A stretch of 64,000 nucleotides of DNA from Winogradskyella psychrotolerans (GTDB taxonomy: Bacteria > Bacteroidota > Bacteroidia > Flavobacteriales > Flavobacteriaceae): contig NZ_JAHKPN010000044.1 in the NCBI RefSeq assembly GCF_018860545.1, positions 62,001-126,000 of the forward strand. Reading direction: 5' to 3'. Under the pieces are notes generated by a model. That model saw only the letters and a list, made by a program, of their open reading frames with translations. It was not told the origin of the DNA and ran no database searches. Position numbers and translations under genes: made by a program. Shown in pieces: positions 9,156 through 19,246 of this stretch; within the stretch, counting starts at the first letter, position 1; every line of letters starts with the position of its first letter.

Positions 9156-10163
9156 TTAGGACAAAAGAGATTTCCATAAGGGTTTAATTGCAGACCAAGT
9201 AAAATGTTCACTTTTCAAACGTGCATTAGTCATTAAATTTGTTCTAAGATTTTGGTCTAATTGAATTTTAATAATGGCGTTTACCATGGCATCTATATCA
9301 TTGGGAGACACTAAAACGCCATCGTCATTATGAGAAATTAAAAAAGGGATACCCCCAACATTCGTTGAAACAATTGGAAAACCTAAGGCCATCGCTTCAA
9401 TAACACTCACTGGTGTATTATCTACATTTGTAGTATTAATAAATATATTATATTGCTTCGAGAGCGCTATCCATTCTGATTTGCTTAGTTTGCCTGTAAA
9501 TTTAACATTTAAATTAAGTTCTAAAGCCAAGTCACTAACTTTTCTCAATGTACCATCTGAATCCGGGCCAACCATACACAACGTAGCATTTGGATATGTC
9601 TTTTTTAATATAGAAAATACTCGAATAGCTAATTTAGGGTTGTAAATTTTTGAAAATGAACGCACCCAAAGTAATTTTGGCGCATCAAATGTTTTACACG
9701 TTAAAGGGTAGTTTTGGATTTCTATGGCATTTGAGATGTGAATTGTATCATAACCATAGTTTTGAAATATTTCTTTCAAAAACAAAGAAGGGGAGACATT
9801 TTGATGTGCATTTTTAAAAATAGCTGCGCTTAATTTAGGATTATTTTCTAATCTCGCTGAAAGATTTCCCCCATGTAAGATGGGAACATAAGGGATTTTA
9901 AATAGTCGACAACATTGGCTTACCAAAAGAGCATAATAAAAATTCTGAGTACTATATGTGTCAATGAGTACGTAATCAACTTTATGCTGTAATTTAAAAA
10001 CACACCAAAGCATATCTAACAACCGTAATATCTTATTTGGTATACTAGAAGCATAATACACCGTAAAACCATCTCCTTCTAGCAAAACTCCTAGGGTTTG
10101 AACTCCGGATATATTAGACCGCTTGTTCTTTAAGTTGTTTCCTATGTATAGGACGTTTATCAT
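9156..10163 (-). CDS. Glycosyltransferase family 4 protein
   Basis: Retaining GT-B fold glycosyltransferase, about 335 residues. The nucleotide-sugar motif is clear: NTPVSVIEAMALGFPIVSTN with E-x7-type spacing, and the second Rossmann half begins near KLLWVRSFSKIYNPKLA. The first residues (INVLYIGNN) are the opening strand, so I favour the ATG at 10163, though an in-frame ATG at 10172 is possible. The 5' end overlaps the preceding polymerase gene by about 50 nt in another frame, implying coupled expression. Donor and acceptor are unknown. Confidence 0.87.
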   Translation of the reverse strand: MINVLYIGNNLKNKRSNISGVQTLGVLLEGDGFTVYYASSIPNKILRLLDMLWCVFKLQHKVDYVLIDTYSTQNFYYALLVSQCCRLFKIPYVPILHGGNLSARLENNPKLSAAIFKNAHQNVSPSLFLKEIFQNYGYDTIHISNAIEIQNYPLTCKTFDAPKLLWVRSFSKIYNPKLAIRVFSILKKTYPNATLCMVGPDSDGTLRKVSDLALELNLNVKFTGKLSKSEWIALSKQYNIFINTTNVDNTPVSVIEAMALGFPIVSTNVGGIPFLISHNDDGVLVSPNDIDAMVNAIIKIQLDQNLRTNLMTNARLKSEHFTWSAIKPLWKSLLS

Positions 10164-11478
10164 TTTTAACATTTAATAAGGCAAGGGCATAGATAAAAGC
10201 CGGCATAGCTATGCGCATACCCGAATGATTAATAGTAGCAAACCAAAGGCATAGAAAGGCGTAAAAAAATACATTATTTCTGTTCTGCGCGCGGTAGTAC
10301 AATGGTTTAAAAATTAAAATAATTAATATAAACACCCCAAATATACCGTGCTCTGCTAAGGTTCTACTCACTTCGTTGTGAGAAATCACACCTTGACCAG
10401 AATCTTCTATACGTTGGTCTTTAGCTCTACTAGAACCTATCCCAAAAATGGGATTATTGATAAAACCATCTATTTCTTCTATAAACAAATCAGTTCGCCC
10501 TGTTGAAATATCCGCCTTCTCACGTCCTAAAGAGTCCTTATTAGCATAGCGTTTGTCAAGCATACCACTAGTTTGTGTAGAAGTATACAACCAAACCGCA
10601 AAAACACCAAAACAAAATAAGCCTAATAATTGAATAAGTTCCACTCGTTTTTTTACACTGACATAACCATAATAAATTATCAAAAACGCAAGTATTGCTA
10701 TAATAGCCGCAATGACCCCACCCCGACTAAAGGTTACTAACGCTCTAAATGTAAGCATTCCGAAAAGCCCTATATTTAAAAGTTTTAAGCCCAAATTCGG
10801 TGATTTCATAAAAAATCGGACAGTTAAAATAAACATTCCTAAGCCAAAAACTGTAGCAACCTGATTAGCACCAAAGCCGCCAGAGGCCTTCGTATTAGAG
10901 GCTGTATTAGATATAATATCTTTTAAATCAGGAGTGTAAAAAAAATTATATGTTGCATGAGCAATAAGTGGTAACAGCATAAATAGAAGCACCCTTTGCA
11001 ATTGTTGAGATGTCACTTGTTTATCATAACAAAAAAGTGCCGCGAACCCCAAACAAGATGGCCCACTTAAAACGAAAGCGATATTAGTCCTGAAATTAGC
11101 ATCAAAACTCAAGGTTGTGGATGCGACAAATATAGATGGCACTAAAAACATTAGGTACAAAAAGTATGGATATGCTTTACCTGAAGCACCTTTATAGAAC
11201 ATCCCGATCAACGTGAAAAGAATTACCAAATATTTAGAAGCCTCATAAGAAACAGAACCTTTAGTTGTCCGCATAAAAACCTCAATGCCCACAAAATAAG
11301 CGCAAGCCTTTAAAACCTCTAAAGTTTTTCGATGATTTGGAGCTATAACTACCTGATAAATAAAATAAAAAAGAGCAGCAAAAAAGTAAACTTTGGCTAT
11401 AATTTCACTGAGATAAATCAACATCCCCAACACCGCGTGTATCGCAATGATACTTATATAGGTAATATTGGTTTTCAA
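10114..11478 (-). CDS. O-antigen ligase / Wzy-like polymerase
   Basis: A 454-residue polytopic membrane protein with about 11-12 hydrophobic segments and a large periplasmic loop near residues 300-365. The loop contains STGRTDLFIEEIDGFINNPIFGIGS and SHNEVSRTLAEHGIFG, the Wzy_C/WaaL signature. It either polymerises lipid-linked repeat units (Wzy) or ligates glycan to an acceptor. Location inside a glycan locus supports polymerase, but no Wzx-type flippase is visible in the window. Its 3' end overlaps the downstream glycosyltransferase. Confidence 0.85.
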   Translation of the reverse strand: MKTNITYISIIAIHAVLGMLIYLSEIIAKVYFFAALFYFIYQVVIAPNHRKTLEVLKACAYFVGIEVFMRTTKGSVSYEASKYLVILFTLIGMFYKGASGKAYPYFLYLMFLVPSIFVASTTLSFDANFRTNIAFVLSGPSCLGFAALFCYDKQVTSQQLQRVLLFMLLPLIAHATYNFFYTPDLKDIISNTASNTKASGGFGANQVATVFGLGMFILTVRFFMKSPNLGLKLLNIGLFGMLTFRALVTFSRGGVIAAIIAILAFLIIYYGYVSVKKRVELIQLLGLFCFGVFAVWLYTSTQTSGMLDKRYANKDSLGREKADISTGRTDLFIEEIDGFINNPIFGIGSSRAKDQRIEDSGQGVISHNEVSRTLAEHGIFGVFILIILIFKPLYYRAQNRNNVFFYAFLCLWFATINHSGMRIAMPAFIYALALLNVKNDKRPIHRKQLKEQAV

Positions 11479-11545
11479 TATAAAAAGTTAGTTTATTTAT
11501 TGAATAAGAATTGCAAGGTAATATAAAATTAAAGCTTTACGAACG

Positions 11546-12352
11546 TTACGAAAAAATCCGTTTATAATTATCTATTGGAAACTGATAAAAATAACTTCTA
11601 CCAGACAGATAAACTATAAAGTGAATAACAAAGACCGGTAAATAAGGTCGAGCCCATTTTAAATAACGATCATACGTTTTGTTCCTATACTTACATATTA
11701 AAAATGGCGTGATATCTGGATTTAAATAGTTCTTCGTCACTTGTTCGTGTTTTATAACCTTATTGGGAATAAAAGACTTATAATTAATTTTCTTCCCTGA
11801 CCGCGACAGATTATATAGTTCAAGTACAGATAATGGTGACCCGTTTTCGTTATAAAATAACATGCCCCATGAGGGGTCAATTAACACCCACTTATCTAAT
11901 TCCTTAATATAAACCTCATTAAAAGAGTGTCCACCATTAGCACGATTAAAAGGAGCACTCGTCGTCCCCCATTCGCGTACCTGTAAGTCGTTAATAAGAC
12001 AAAAATTATTGAAAATTTGTGCCATGTCACTACAAACCCCTCCGTTACCGTACAACATGGTTTCTAAAGCTTTATCAGAGGGCTTACTTAAACCTGGACC
12101 AACTTTTGTATGCTCACATAACCATAAAGATATGCATTTTGCCAACTCTAAGGCCGTCTCTGGCTTACCCTTTTTAAAAATCTCAATATTAATATCATTA
12201 AAAAAATTTGGTATATCTCCTTTTCTATTCCAATCGTTATATGCTACAGTAGCAATAGACGCAGCATCAGAATTCTTAGAAAGCAAACGAAATCGAGTTA
12301 AATACAGAAACGGATGACGTTTTAACGTCCAACGAATTTTTTTTAATGACAT
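11546..12352 (-). CDS. Transglutaminase-like domain protein
   Basis: 268 residues with a transglutaminase/papain-like core. The presumed catalytic triad is visible: Cys107 in GNGGVCSDMA, His142 in GGHSFNEVY and Asp159 in WVLIDPSWG. There is no signal peptide, so it appears cytoplasmic. Such proteins can be peptidases, amidases or acyl transferases; its substrate here is unknown. Being embedded among glycosyltransferases suggests it modifies or matures the polysaccharide or a precursor, which is inference. Its protein class is unusual for a capsule locus. Confidence 0.82.
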   Translation of the reverse strand: MSLKKIRWTLKRHPFLYLTRFRLLSKNSDAASIATVAYNDWNRKGDIPNFFNDINIEIFKKGKPETALELAKCISLWLCEHTKVGPGLSKPSDKALETMLYGNGGVCSDMAQIFNNFCLINDLQVREWGTTSAPFNRANGGHSFNEVYIKELDKWVLIDPSWGMLFYNENGSPLSVLELYNLSRSGKKINYKSFIPNKVIKHEQVTKNYLNPDITPFLICKYRNKTYDRYLKWARPYLPVFVIHFIVYLSGRSYFYQFPIDNYKRIFS

Positions 12353-12381
12353 TAAGAAAATAGTAATGAGTTAATTGTGCT

Positions 12382-12389
12382 CAAAATTA
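12382..12389 (-). promoter_or_regulatory. Possible internal -7 element before the transglutaminase-like gene
   Basis: CAAAATTA on the plus strand is TAATTTTG on the minus strand, an exact TAnnTTTG match 30 nt before the gene start at 12352. No good TTG is at the expected -33 spacing. The 154-bp gap before the upstream gene leaves room for an internal promoter. Confidence 0.3.
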
Positions 12390-12506
12390 TGATTTTTTTT
12401 TAAATCAGTGTCATTTTAAAAATAACTTTGCGTTAAATTCCGAAATCCCTACAAAACCACGTTTAAATAATGAAATTTTAAATAAAACAATCTAGTATAA
12501 AAATTT

Positions 12507-13643
12507 TTACTTTGAGTAATCTGTTATTTCGGTTAGTACACGACGATTATAATGACTAAAACTAAATTTGTTTACAACAACACGTTGATTCCTCAATATT
12601 TTTTGATGAAGATTAACATCCATATTCAAAACTAAAATCAGCGTACTTGTCACGGTTTCGCTAGCAACATTTGTTAAACAAATTCCGGTTTCATTAGTTT
12701 TTATATATTGACTAATAGACGACACACTAGAAACTATGGGTAAGCAACCAAAATTCATGGCTTCTGCAATTACCTTTGGAAAGCCTTCTGAAGCCGTTGT
12801 AGGCATTAAAAACACATGACTTTCTTTATAGATTTCAAATACTCGTTCTCGTGGTAACGCACCATGAAATTTAATATTAATACCAGATGTTGCAGCAATT
12901 GACTTAAAATAATCTAATGCTTCACCTTCTCCAACCAGATGTACAACGTTTACTCTGTTTTTTAAATGTTCAGGTAGATTGGTGAGTGCTAAAATGATTC
13001 GTTCCACTCCTTTTGGTTTTTCTAATCTGCCTACAAAACAAAATGTTAGTGCGCCATCAATAGTTTTATTTAAAGACACTTGTTCTCCTTCTAGTAAATC
13101 GGTTTCAGTTAAACACGGGTTTTCAAATGTTATACAATGCGAAGGTTGGTTTTCCCAAGATCCATTGATGGTTACCAACCGTGACTGATTTTTCATCATC
13201 CAGCGCTGCAATCGATAACCTAATGGCGGTTGTTTCTGATTCCAGTTACCAGCATACTTAAACCATCCGCTTTTTTTTACACATAACACTAAAAATGGAA
13301 TGACATAAACTCCAATTCCTGTTGGTCCTCTAAATTGAAAATAGTCTACTTTTTTTAAGGTACTATGTATATGTTTTAGAACGACAGGAGCCTTTAAAAG
13401 CAAGTCAAATTTCGATCCAATTGTGGCACCACCTAAGGCTGGTAATGGTACAAAAATAACACGATCTGAATGATATGGTAAGGCACTTGCCGGTGCTTTG
13501 CCATGATGAAACATCGCTACATGATAGATGGTATCAAATACGCTTAGTAAATGATTAATTTCAGAAATCGTTGGTCCCCAACCTACTAAGGTACCATCAA
13601 CCGTTTTATAATGTTCTGTATGAGAAATAATGGCTAATTTCAT
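12507..13643 (-). CDS. Glycosyltransferase family 4 protein
   Basis: 378-residue GT-B glycosyltransferase. The C-terminal donor-binding half has FCFVGRLEKPKGVERII and the signature SEGFPKVIAEAMNFGCLPIVS. The N-terminal half opens with MKLAIISHTEHYKTVDG. It starts 3 nt after the end of the upstream glycosyltransferase at 13647, so the two are surely cotranscribed. Donor sugar and linkage are unknown. Confidence 0.88.
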   Translation of the reverse strand: MKLAIISHTEHYKTVDGTLVGWGPTISEINHLLSVFDTIYHVAMFHHGKAPASALPYHSDRVIFVPLPALGGATIGSKFDLLLKAPVVLKHIHSTLKKVDYFQFRGPTGIGVYVIPFLVLCVKKSGWFKYAGNWNQKQPPLGYRLQRWMMKNQSRLVTINGSWENQPSHCITFENPCLTETDLLEGEQVSLNKTIDGALTFCFVGRLEKPKGVERIILALTNLPEHLKNRVNVVHLVGEGEALDYFKSIAATSGINIKFHGALPRERVFEIYKESHVFLMPTTASEGFPKVIAEAMNFGCLPIVSSVSSISQYIKTNETGICLTNVASETVTSTLILVLNMDVNLHQKILRNQRVVVNKFSFSHYNRRVLTEITDYSK

Positions 13644-13646
13644 TGA

Positions 13647-14744
13647 TTAAGCTTCAATAACTTTGATATAACGTTTAATTATTTCGTGCCAAGAATGCAA
13701 CGCTGCCCAATCCTTAGCCGCTTGTTGATAAACCTCTGGTGTTGCTAAAATTGATTTAAGAGCCATACTAAATTCAGAAACCTTTTCATTCTTAATTAAT
13801 AGTCCTGATTTCCCATGGTGTATGGCATCTTCAATACCACAATTTTTAGAGCCAATTGCAGGTATTCCTAATGCGTTAGCTTCTAAAATAGCAATGCCAA
13901 ACCCCTCTACATCACCAGTTTCACTTTCAGTACTAAGCATTACAAAAGCATCACTACCTACTAGTTTTTGTTGTAATTCTTTTAGTTCTAAAGCACCGTG
14001 AAATGTCACCCTATCAGCAACTCCTAATGTTTTGGCATGACGTTTAAAGTCTTCCGCTTCAGTTGGAATACCAACACAGTGGTAATGTATTTCAGGAAAC
14101 TCTTTTATTACATCTGGTAAGAGTTTTATAACTTGTAATTGTCCTTTTCTAAAACTTACCCGTCCAACGGTAGTGATTGCAGGTTTCCCTTCTAATTGAG
14201 ATGGTATCAAACCTTCTCTTTTCCATTGATTAATACTAATTCCATTTGGAATCACTTCCACATCTTGTTTCAAATGTGCAACTAAGGTTTTCGTATAATT
14301 TGATACTGCTACTATAGTTTTAAATTGTTTTAGAGATAAATCAATCGCTTTTTTTAATAGCGTAGATTTAAAATTCACCTCCGTACCATGAATTACAGCC
14401 ATAGTTTTCCGTTTGAAAAATAGCGAACAAAAAGCAACATTCCACAATGAAAACTTTCCTGTAGCAATGATGCAATCGGTCTTTTCTAGATTTTTAAAGG
14501 TCTCAACCACGCGATTAAAATACATTAAAAACCTCGGTTTAGTTAATGTAATTCTTTGCACATTAAATGGAAGTTGGGCATCAAAAGACAATTCATCTAT
14601 ATTAATTTCATCGCGTTGATCTGCTATAACAGTTACCTTATAATGGTTCTTAGATAAATACAAGGCCAATGAATAAGCATGGTTTCCAATACCACCAGGC
14701 TGTGGTGGAAACTCTGAAGTTACTATAAGAATCGTCTTATTCAA
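13647..14744 (-). CDS. Glycosyltransferase family 4 protein
   Basis: 365-residue GT-B enzyme. It begins with the family style ILIVTSEFPPQPGGIGNHA (glycine-rich acceptor loop) and has TVGRVSFRKGQLQVI and the donor-site signature GDVEGFGIAILEANALGIPAIGS. It is tightly packed with the glycosyltransferase at 12507, separated by 3 nt. It resembles hexosyl- and mannosyl-type GT4 enzymes in general style; specificity is not assignable. Confidence 0.9.
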   Translation of the reverse strand: MNKTILIVTSEFPPQPGGIGNHAYSLALYLSKNHYKVTVIADQRDEINIDELSFDAQLPFNVQRITLTKPRFLMYFNRVVETFKNLEKTDCIIATGKFSLWNVAFCSLFFKRKTMAVIHGTEVNFKSTLLKKAIDLSLKQFKTIVAVSNYTKTLVAHLKQDVEVIPNGISINQWKREGLIPSQLEGKPAITTVGRVSFRKGQLQVIKLLPDVIKEFPEIHYHCVGIPTEAEDFKRHAKTLGVADRVTFHGALELKELQQKLVGSDAFVMLSTESETGDVEGFGIAILEANALGIPAIGSKNCGIEDAIHHGKSGLLIKNEKVSEFSMALKSILATPEVYQQAAKDWAALHSWHEIIKRYIKVIEA

Positions 14745-14810
14745 TCTATTTTAAACTTTTACTGAGTGAAATCAATTTTAAAAGAGTTCAATACTCTCCG
14801 CTACTTCCTT

Positions 14811-16166
14811 TTAAATACTTAACAACTCATCCCTAACACCTAACTTTTCAATCAAAGCACCTTCCTCCAATTTATTGCTTGCAAGCTTCCAACTTTTTAA
14901 GACCTGAAATAGCACTAAAGGCACTAACAACAAAGAAACAAAAACGCCTAGAATTAACAAGGGTTTATTCTTTTTAAACTGATAAGGCATAATAGAGATT
15001 GGTACTGTTCTAAACAATGCAAACCTTGACGCTTTATTACCAAAATAACGTCTAAATAAATACAGCACACTAGGTATTGGTCGTGGTGCAAACCAATTAT
15101 TTGTTCTAAACGCGTCCCAACTCCCCATATCTCGAAGCCCTCCTGAGCCAACTTTTAGATGCAACCGTTTGGCATACGGATTCGATATATTTAAATAACC
15201 ATTAAGGTAAGACCTCAACCCAAATTCTCCATCTCCCATCCGTTGCTTTTCAAACTGTCTATCAAATAACCCTATCTCTTCAAAAACCTCTCGTTTAATT
15301 AGCACGTTTCCTGTGTCTAATTGATCACTTACTCTAAAAAAATTATAATTTGATGGCACTTCTGCCCCAACTTTAGATATAGATACACCTGAGGACATAT
15401 CTGCATTAAAGTAGTCTAAACATTTTAAATGATTTGTAATCCAATCCGTATCGACACGGCTATCGTCATCAAACAACAGTAGAAAATTTCCTTTAGCTTT
15501 CTTAATAGCGGTATTTCTTGCCAACCATAAGGCTCTTTCTTTTTGATATAACACGTGTAAATCTAATTGAAAACCTTTATAAAACTGGCGTTGAAATGGT
15601 TCTGATTGATCTACTATAATTACTTCAAAGTTTGTATAATCTTGAAGTTCTAAATCTCGCAAAACGTCTTTTAAATACGTATATCGGTTCAACGTAGGGA
15701 TAATAACTGATACTTTTGGTTGCTCAATTACTAGTGATGATTTAAAATTAAACCACTCTTTGTGATTAATTGGCGTTTCTAAGTAGGTACTTCTCTTTAC
15801 TGCCCTAGTGACATAATACGCCTTGAGTTCAGTTATAGGATTTTTAAAACTCAATAACCGTATTAATAAAACATACAGCACCCAAGCTTTATTAAAATAT
15901 TTTCGAATAAAACGATACTCATCCGCTAACGGTACCGGCTCAAAACAGGTATACATGGCTGCCGATCCAATATAGCCTTTTTGAGTAGCTTGCCATGACA
16001 TGTCATAAGCTTTTGCCTTTGCTGACTGAAAACCCGAATCCTCTGCCAACTGTTCTAAAACATTGGTCTCCAAAGCCGACGCTTTAGGAAATACACTCCC
16101 TCCCTTTGCTGTAAACAAACGAAAATAATGTGTGGGTTGTAAGTATCTAAGAAATTGAAAAGGCAT
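14811..16166 (-). CDS. Glycosyltransferase family 2 protein with membrane tail
   Basis: 451 residues. The GT-A domain starts near residue 153 with VSVIIPTLNRYTYLKDVLRD and has the metal-binding FLLLFDDDSR and the late acidic GDGEFGLR. An extra N-terminal region of about 150 residues precedes it, and a hydrophobic helix lies near the C-terminus (about 405-425), suggesting membrane attachment. This is an inverting transferase adding one sugar to the growing glycan; the extra N-terminal region is not recognised. Confidence 0.87.
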   Translation of the reverse strand: MPFQFLRYLQPTHYFRLFTAKGGSVFPKASALETNVLEQLAEDSGFQSAKAKAYDMSWQATQKGYIGSAAMYTCFEPVPLADEYRFIRKYFNKAWVLYVLLIRLLSFKNPITELKAYYVTRAVKRSTYLETPINHKEWFNFKSSLVIEQPKVSVIIPTLNRYTYLKDVLRDLELQDYTNFEVIIVDQSEPFQRQFYKGFQLDLHVLYQKERALWLARNTAIKKAKGNFLLLFDDDSRVDTDWITNHLKCLDYFNADMSSGVSISKVGAEVPSNYNFFRVSDQLDTGNVLIKREVFEEIGLFDRQFEKQRMGDGEFGLRSYLNGYLNISNPYAKRLHLKVGSGGLRDMGSWDAFRTNNWFAPRPIPSVLYLFRRYFGNKASRFALFRTVPISIMPYQFKKNKPLLILGVFVSLLLVPLVLFQVLKSWKLASNKLEEGALIEKLGVRDELLSI

Positions 16167-16322
16167 ATATAAGGTTTCGTATAAAATTAGAGGTTTCTAG
16201 AATTGTTTGATCTTTAATTAAAATCTATACTTAAATTTTTATAATTTGCATTTATAGTTTTACAAGGTTACCAAACTTTTTTTTTTTACAAAAACTAAAC
16301 GATTTAACAGTAAAGCCAACGT

Positions 16323-17177
16323 TTAAATTTTATGATTATATCCTAGTGATTTATTACTTGCATTCGCAAATTTATTATACAAAAAACGATTTAACCACCC
16401 CCATGAATTGTATCTATTCAATGGATTAAAATTCTCATCTTTATCTAATTTCCCCCAGTTTTGAATTTGCTTTCCAGCACCAAAATAAGAAGACCCTACT
16501 ACTTTTGCATTTACCGCTTTTTCAACAACGTCTTCATTGTAATCAATCTCACAAAACGAAAATAATTCTGGTATTTTAACTTCTGGATTTTCAACGATGT
16601 CTTCGAATTTAACTTCATAAAAGCGGCCAGGTAATTCACGCCTTAGTTTATGTAATTTCTCAGCATGCTTAGCATAAGCCTTAGCATAAGACATCATATT
16701 ATAACCTGTAATATATTTTAATCGCGCTAGTATTTTCTTTTTTATACTATAGCTACTTCGAGTTAATAGAGACCCCTTTAATGAAGACGCTAACAAATCT
16801 GGAGCACATCGGGTTAAAACAATTAATTTTCCCGTTGGAAAAAAATCGAAAAATTTTTCAACATTATTTAAACTCGGGTCTTTCACAAAAATAACATCGG
16901 TTGTAATATTGTATTCATCCTTCAAATAGCTTAAAAATAGTTCTCCAAAATACGGACTCATTTTATCACTATTTAAAGTGTCTCTTACAAACATACCTTT
17001 ATTAAAATTGGCTATCCAATCTTGATATTTTTGAAACACTTCATCTCTAAAAAATGGAAACTCGCCCTTTGACTTATCTTTGGGTATAGATGAAACATTC
17101 GGTACTTCCGAAAAAATACTCCCCATAAAATTTGTACCCGACCTAACCGAAATACCTGCACATAATATGATTTTCAT
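16323..17177 (-). CDS. PAPS-type sulfotransferase
   Basis: 284 residues. The N-terminal P-loop-like PAPS 5'-phosphate site is GISVRSGTNFMGSIF (8-22), and a likely 3'-phosphate site is LIVLTRCAPDLLASSLKGS. It would move sulfate from PAPS to a sugar hydroxyl. The N-terminal loop differs from the RSGTSW form of the other members in the locus. A TAnnTTTG-like box (minus strand, 17258-17265) lies upstream. Acceptor position is unknown. Confidence 0.8.
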   Translation of the reverse strand: MKIILCAGISVRSGTNFMGSIFSEVPNVSSIPKDKSKGEFPFFRDEVFQKYQDWIANFNKGMFVRDTLNSDKMSPYFGELFLSYLKDEYNITTDVIFVKDPSLNNVEKFFDFFPTGKLIVLTRCAPDLLASSLKGSLLTRSSYSIKKKILARLKYITGYNMMSYAKAYAKHAEKLHKLRRELPGRFYEVKFEDIVENPEVKIPELFSFCEIDYNEDVVEKAVNAKVVGSSYFGAGKQIQNWGKLDKDENFNPLNRYNSWGWLNRFLYNKFANASNKSLGYNHKI

Positions 17178-17285
17178 AATCGTTTATTTATTTCACCAAC
17201 CTCTGTAAGACAATTTTTAAACATTTACTTAAAACAATTTTGAAAAACTGTAATTATCAAAACTAAATTTTAGTAATGATTTCAT

Positions 17286-18350
17286 TTAATTCTTTAAAAT
17301 ATATTCTTTTTGGGTCTCGAAAAAACCTGATAGCGTTAGTTTCTCCTCCCATAATTTGCGATTTTTTTGACATAAAGCAACTAATTGTTTCTGATCTAAT
17401 TGCTGATGAAATTCTAACAAAATCTCAGCAATACGGTGCCTATCTTTATAATCAACCCAAACCACATGCGATTTCCAATCTATAGTATCTGATAAGGGTA
17501 AAAATCCATCCGTATGTACATATAGAGGAATGCGCCCCATCATTAATGTTTCGTAAAAACGCACAGAAAAATTTCCAGCTCCACGCACACATAGCACATA
17601 TTGTGAATTTAAAATATTATTATAAAACTCTAAAGTGGTATCATGAGAGGCTTTGTTTTTAGTAACACCTGCCCTATACGTTTCGCGAATGATAAAGCGG
17701 TTGTCTATGGCTTTATGTTTTTCTAATTTCTGTAATAAATTTGCGCGTAAATAACTTGAAGCTATAATGCGCTGTGCTTCATGATGCGTCCCTCCAATTG
17801 CGCTGTTTAAATTTCTGTAAATTTGTTTAGCCTTTTCAAGTAGCGCATTGCGTTTAGAGTTTACGGCCAAACCACAGAATCCAACAACGGGTTTTAAACT
17901 GTACTTTGTTTTTAGATACTCCTTTTCTAAATTATTTTTAAGTAAATAATCTTCTATTATCGAAGGAAATCCACAATGTCCTTTTTGATTTCTAGACACA
18001 TAACCGCTTTGCCTAAACACAGTTAAATTTTTAAATGATGGTATTTTTACACCAAAGTCACCGGTAGTTATAGACCATACTTTTTTGCCATTTTCCCTAG
18101 CCTCCTCAATACAGTTATAAGCTAAATTTAATTGCTTGTTCTTAATATAATAATTCCAAGACATCGGTAAAATTACAACATCGGCATTAGCAATGTTTTC
18201 AATTAATTTAAAATCACGGTCGCTAACACCATACACTTCTATCCTTTGTGCATCCGTAAAATTATTATCTTTGATATAAGCTTTTAGTAGCGGAAATACT
18301 TGTCCACGGAACTGACTGTTATAATGATGTTTAGGGTAATATAATTTCAT
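17286..18350 (-). CDS. Exostosin-family (GT47-like) glycosyltransferase
   Basis: 354 residues with an exostosin-type domain. The diagnostic C-terminal part is SQYVLCVRGAGNFSVRFYETLMMGRIPLYV followed by DTIDWKSHVVWVDY, matching the region where GT47 proteins bind the nucleotide sugar. Bacterial members occur in capsule loci and often add uronic acid or galactose. No signal peptide or membrane anchor is seen, so it is probably cytoplasmic. Confidence 0.8.
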   Translation of the reverse strand: MKLYYPKHHYNSQFRGQVFPLLKAYIKDNNFTDAQRIEVYGVSDRDFKLIENIANADVVILPMSWNYYIKNKQLNLAYNCIEEARENGKKVWSITTGDFGVKIPSFKNLTVFRQSGYVSRNQKGHCGFPSIIEDYLLKNNLEKEYLKTKYSLKPVVGFCGLAVNSKRNALLEKAKQIYRNLNSAIGGTHHEAQRIIASSYLRANLLQKLEKHKAIDNRFIIRETYRAGVTKNKASHDTTLEFYNNILNSQYVLCVRGAGNFSVRFYETLMMGRIPLYVHTDGFLPLSDTIDWKSHVVWVDYKDRHRIAEILLEFHQQLDQKQLVALCQKNRKLWEEKLTLSGFFETQKEYILKN

Positions 18351-18376
18351 ACTAAAACCTATAATGCATATACTAT

Positions 18377-19243
18377 TTAAAAATACGTAAGGCTAAATAA
18401 ATTAGTAAAAGCTTCAGCTCCGCGTTCATTCAAATGCGAAGAATTACTAAAGTAATCTTCACGTTCAAAAGTATTAGAAAAATCTTTATAATTAGGTAAA
18501 TTTTGCTCTAAAACATTGGTATTAATATTGGTATCATAATATGGTGCAGTAAAAAAGAATACGTCCACATTTTTATTTTTACAAATATCAATAATCGCTT
18601 CCAAATGAGAATTCTTTTTGTTTTCTAGGACGATGTTTTTAGCCGTTTTTCTTTCGTTATTACCATTAAACATTGGGATAAACCCATTAGTAGATTCAAA
18701 TTTATTTGGATTTATAAAACTCATCATTAACTCTCGAAACCCTAATTTGGAATCGTAAATCATATACCTATAAAAGGGCAGATATTTTTTATAAACTGCT
18801 GTAGAATCTACTGCTTTTATTTCGTTATAAATTGTTGCATTGTGTATAAAAGGCAGCCAGGGAATTATTGCCGTAGGATCAAAATGCTCTTTATTGTACT
18901 GATCATCTACCTGAATAAAAATTTTTTTTGTTTTTTGATGTTTTAAAAATTCCTGAACCATTAATTTAATCTCAAAATTATTTGAAGCTGGATATCCTAA
19001 ATTGATACCATTTAAACCTGTTTTAGATTTAATTTGTTCCGGATTTAAATGAAAAAAGACACGAGAAGACCCAAATATGGCATAGTCGTATACTTTATTC
19101 GCCGGTTTATTCATTAACCAAGACACTTTATTTCTAGCATGTACTGGATATCGATAGATACAACTGTATGTAAAATCTAATATCACTAAGAGGATAAAAA
19201 ACAAAAATATAGTGACAATAAAATATTTTAAAAATGATTTCAT
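18377..19243 (-). CDS. SGNH-like membrane-anchored protein paired with MBOAT
   Basis: 288 residues: an N-terminal membrane helix (about 5-25) and an extracytoplasmic domain with a GSSR motif (58-61) and a late SSHLNERGAEAF segment (His270). This resembles DltD/AlgX/AlgJ-type SGNH partners of MBOAT acyltransferases. The residue three before the late histidine is Asn rather than the usual Asp, so catalytic competence is uncertain. The gene is 3 nt from the MBOAT gene, strongly implying joint action in acylating the polysaccharide. Confidence 0.75.
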   Translation of the reverse strand: MKSFLKYFIVTIFLFFILLVILDFTYSCIYRYPVHARNKVSWLMNKPANKVYDYAIFGSSRVFFHLNPEQIKSKTGLNGINLGYPASNNFEIKLMVQEFLKHQKTKKIFIQVDDQYNKEHFDPTAIIPWLPFIHNATIYNEIKAVDSTAVYKKYLPFYRYMIYDSKLGFRELMMSFINPNKFESTNGFIPMFNGNNERKTAKNIVLENKKNSHLEAIIDICKNKNVDVFFFTAPYYDTNINTNVLEQNLPNYKDFSNTFEREDYFSNSSHLNERGAEAFTNLFSLTYF

Positions 19244-19246
19244 AGT

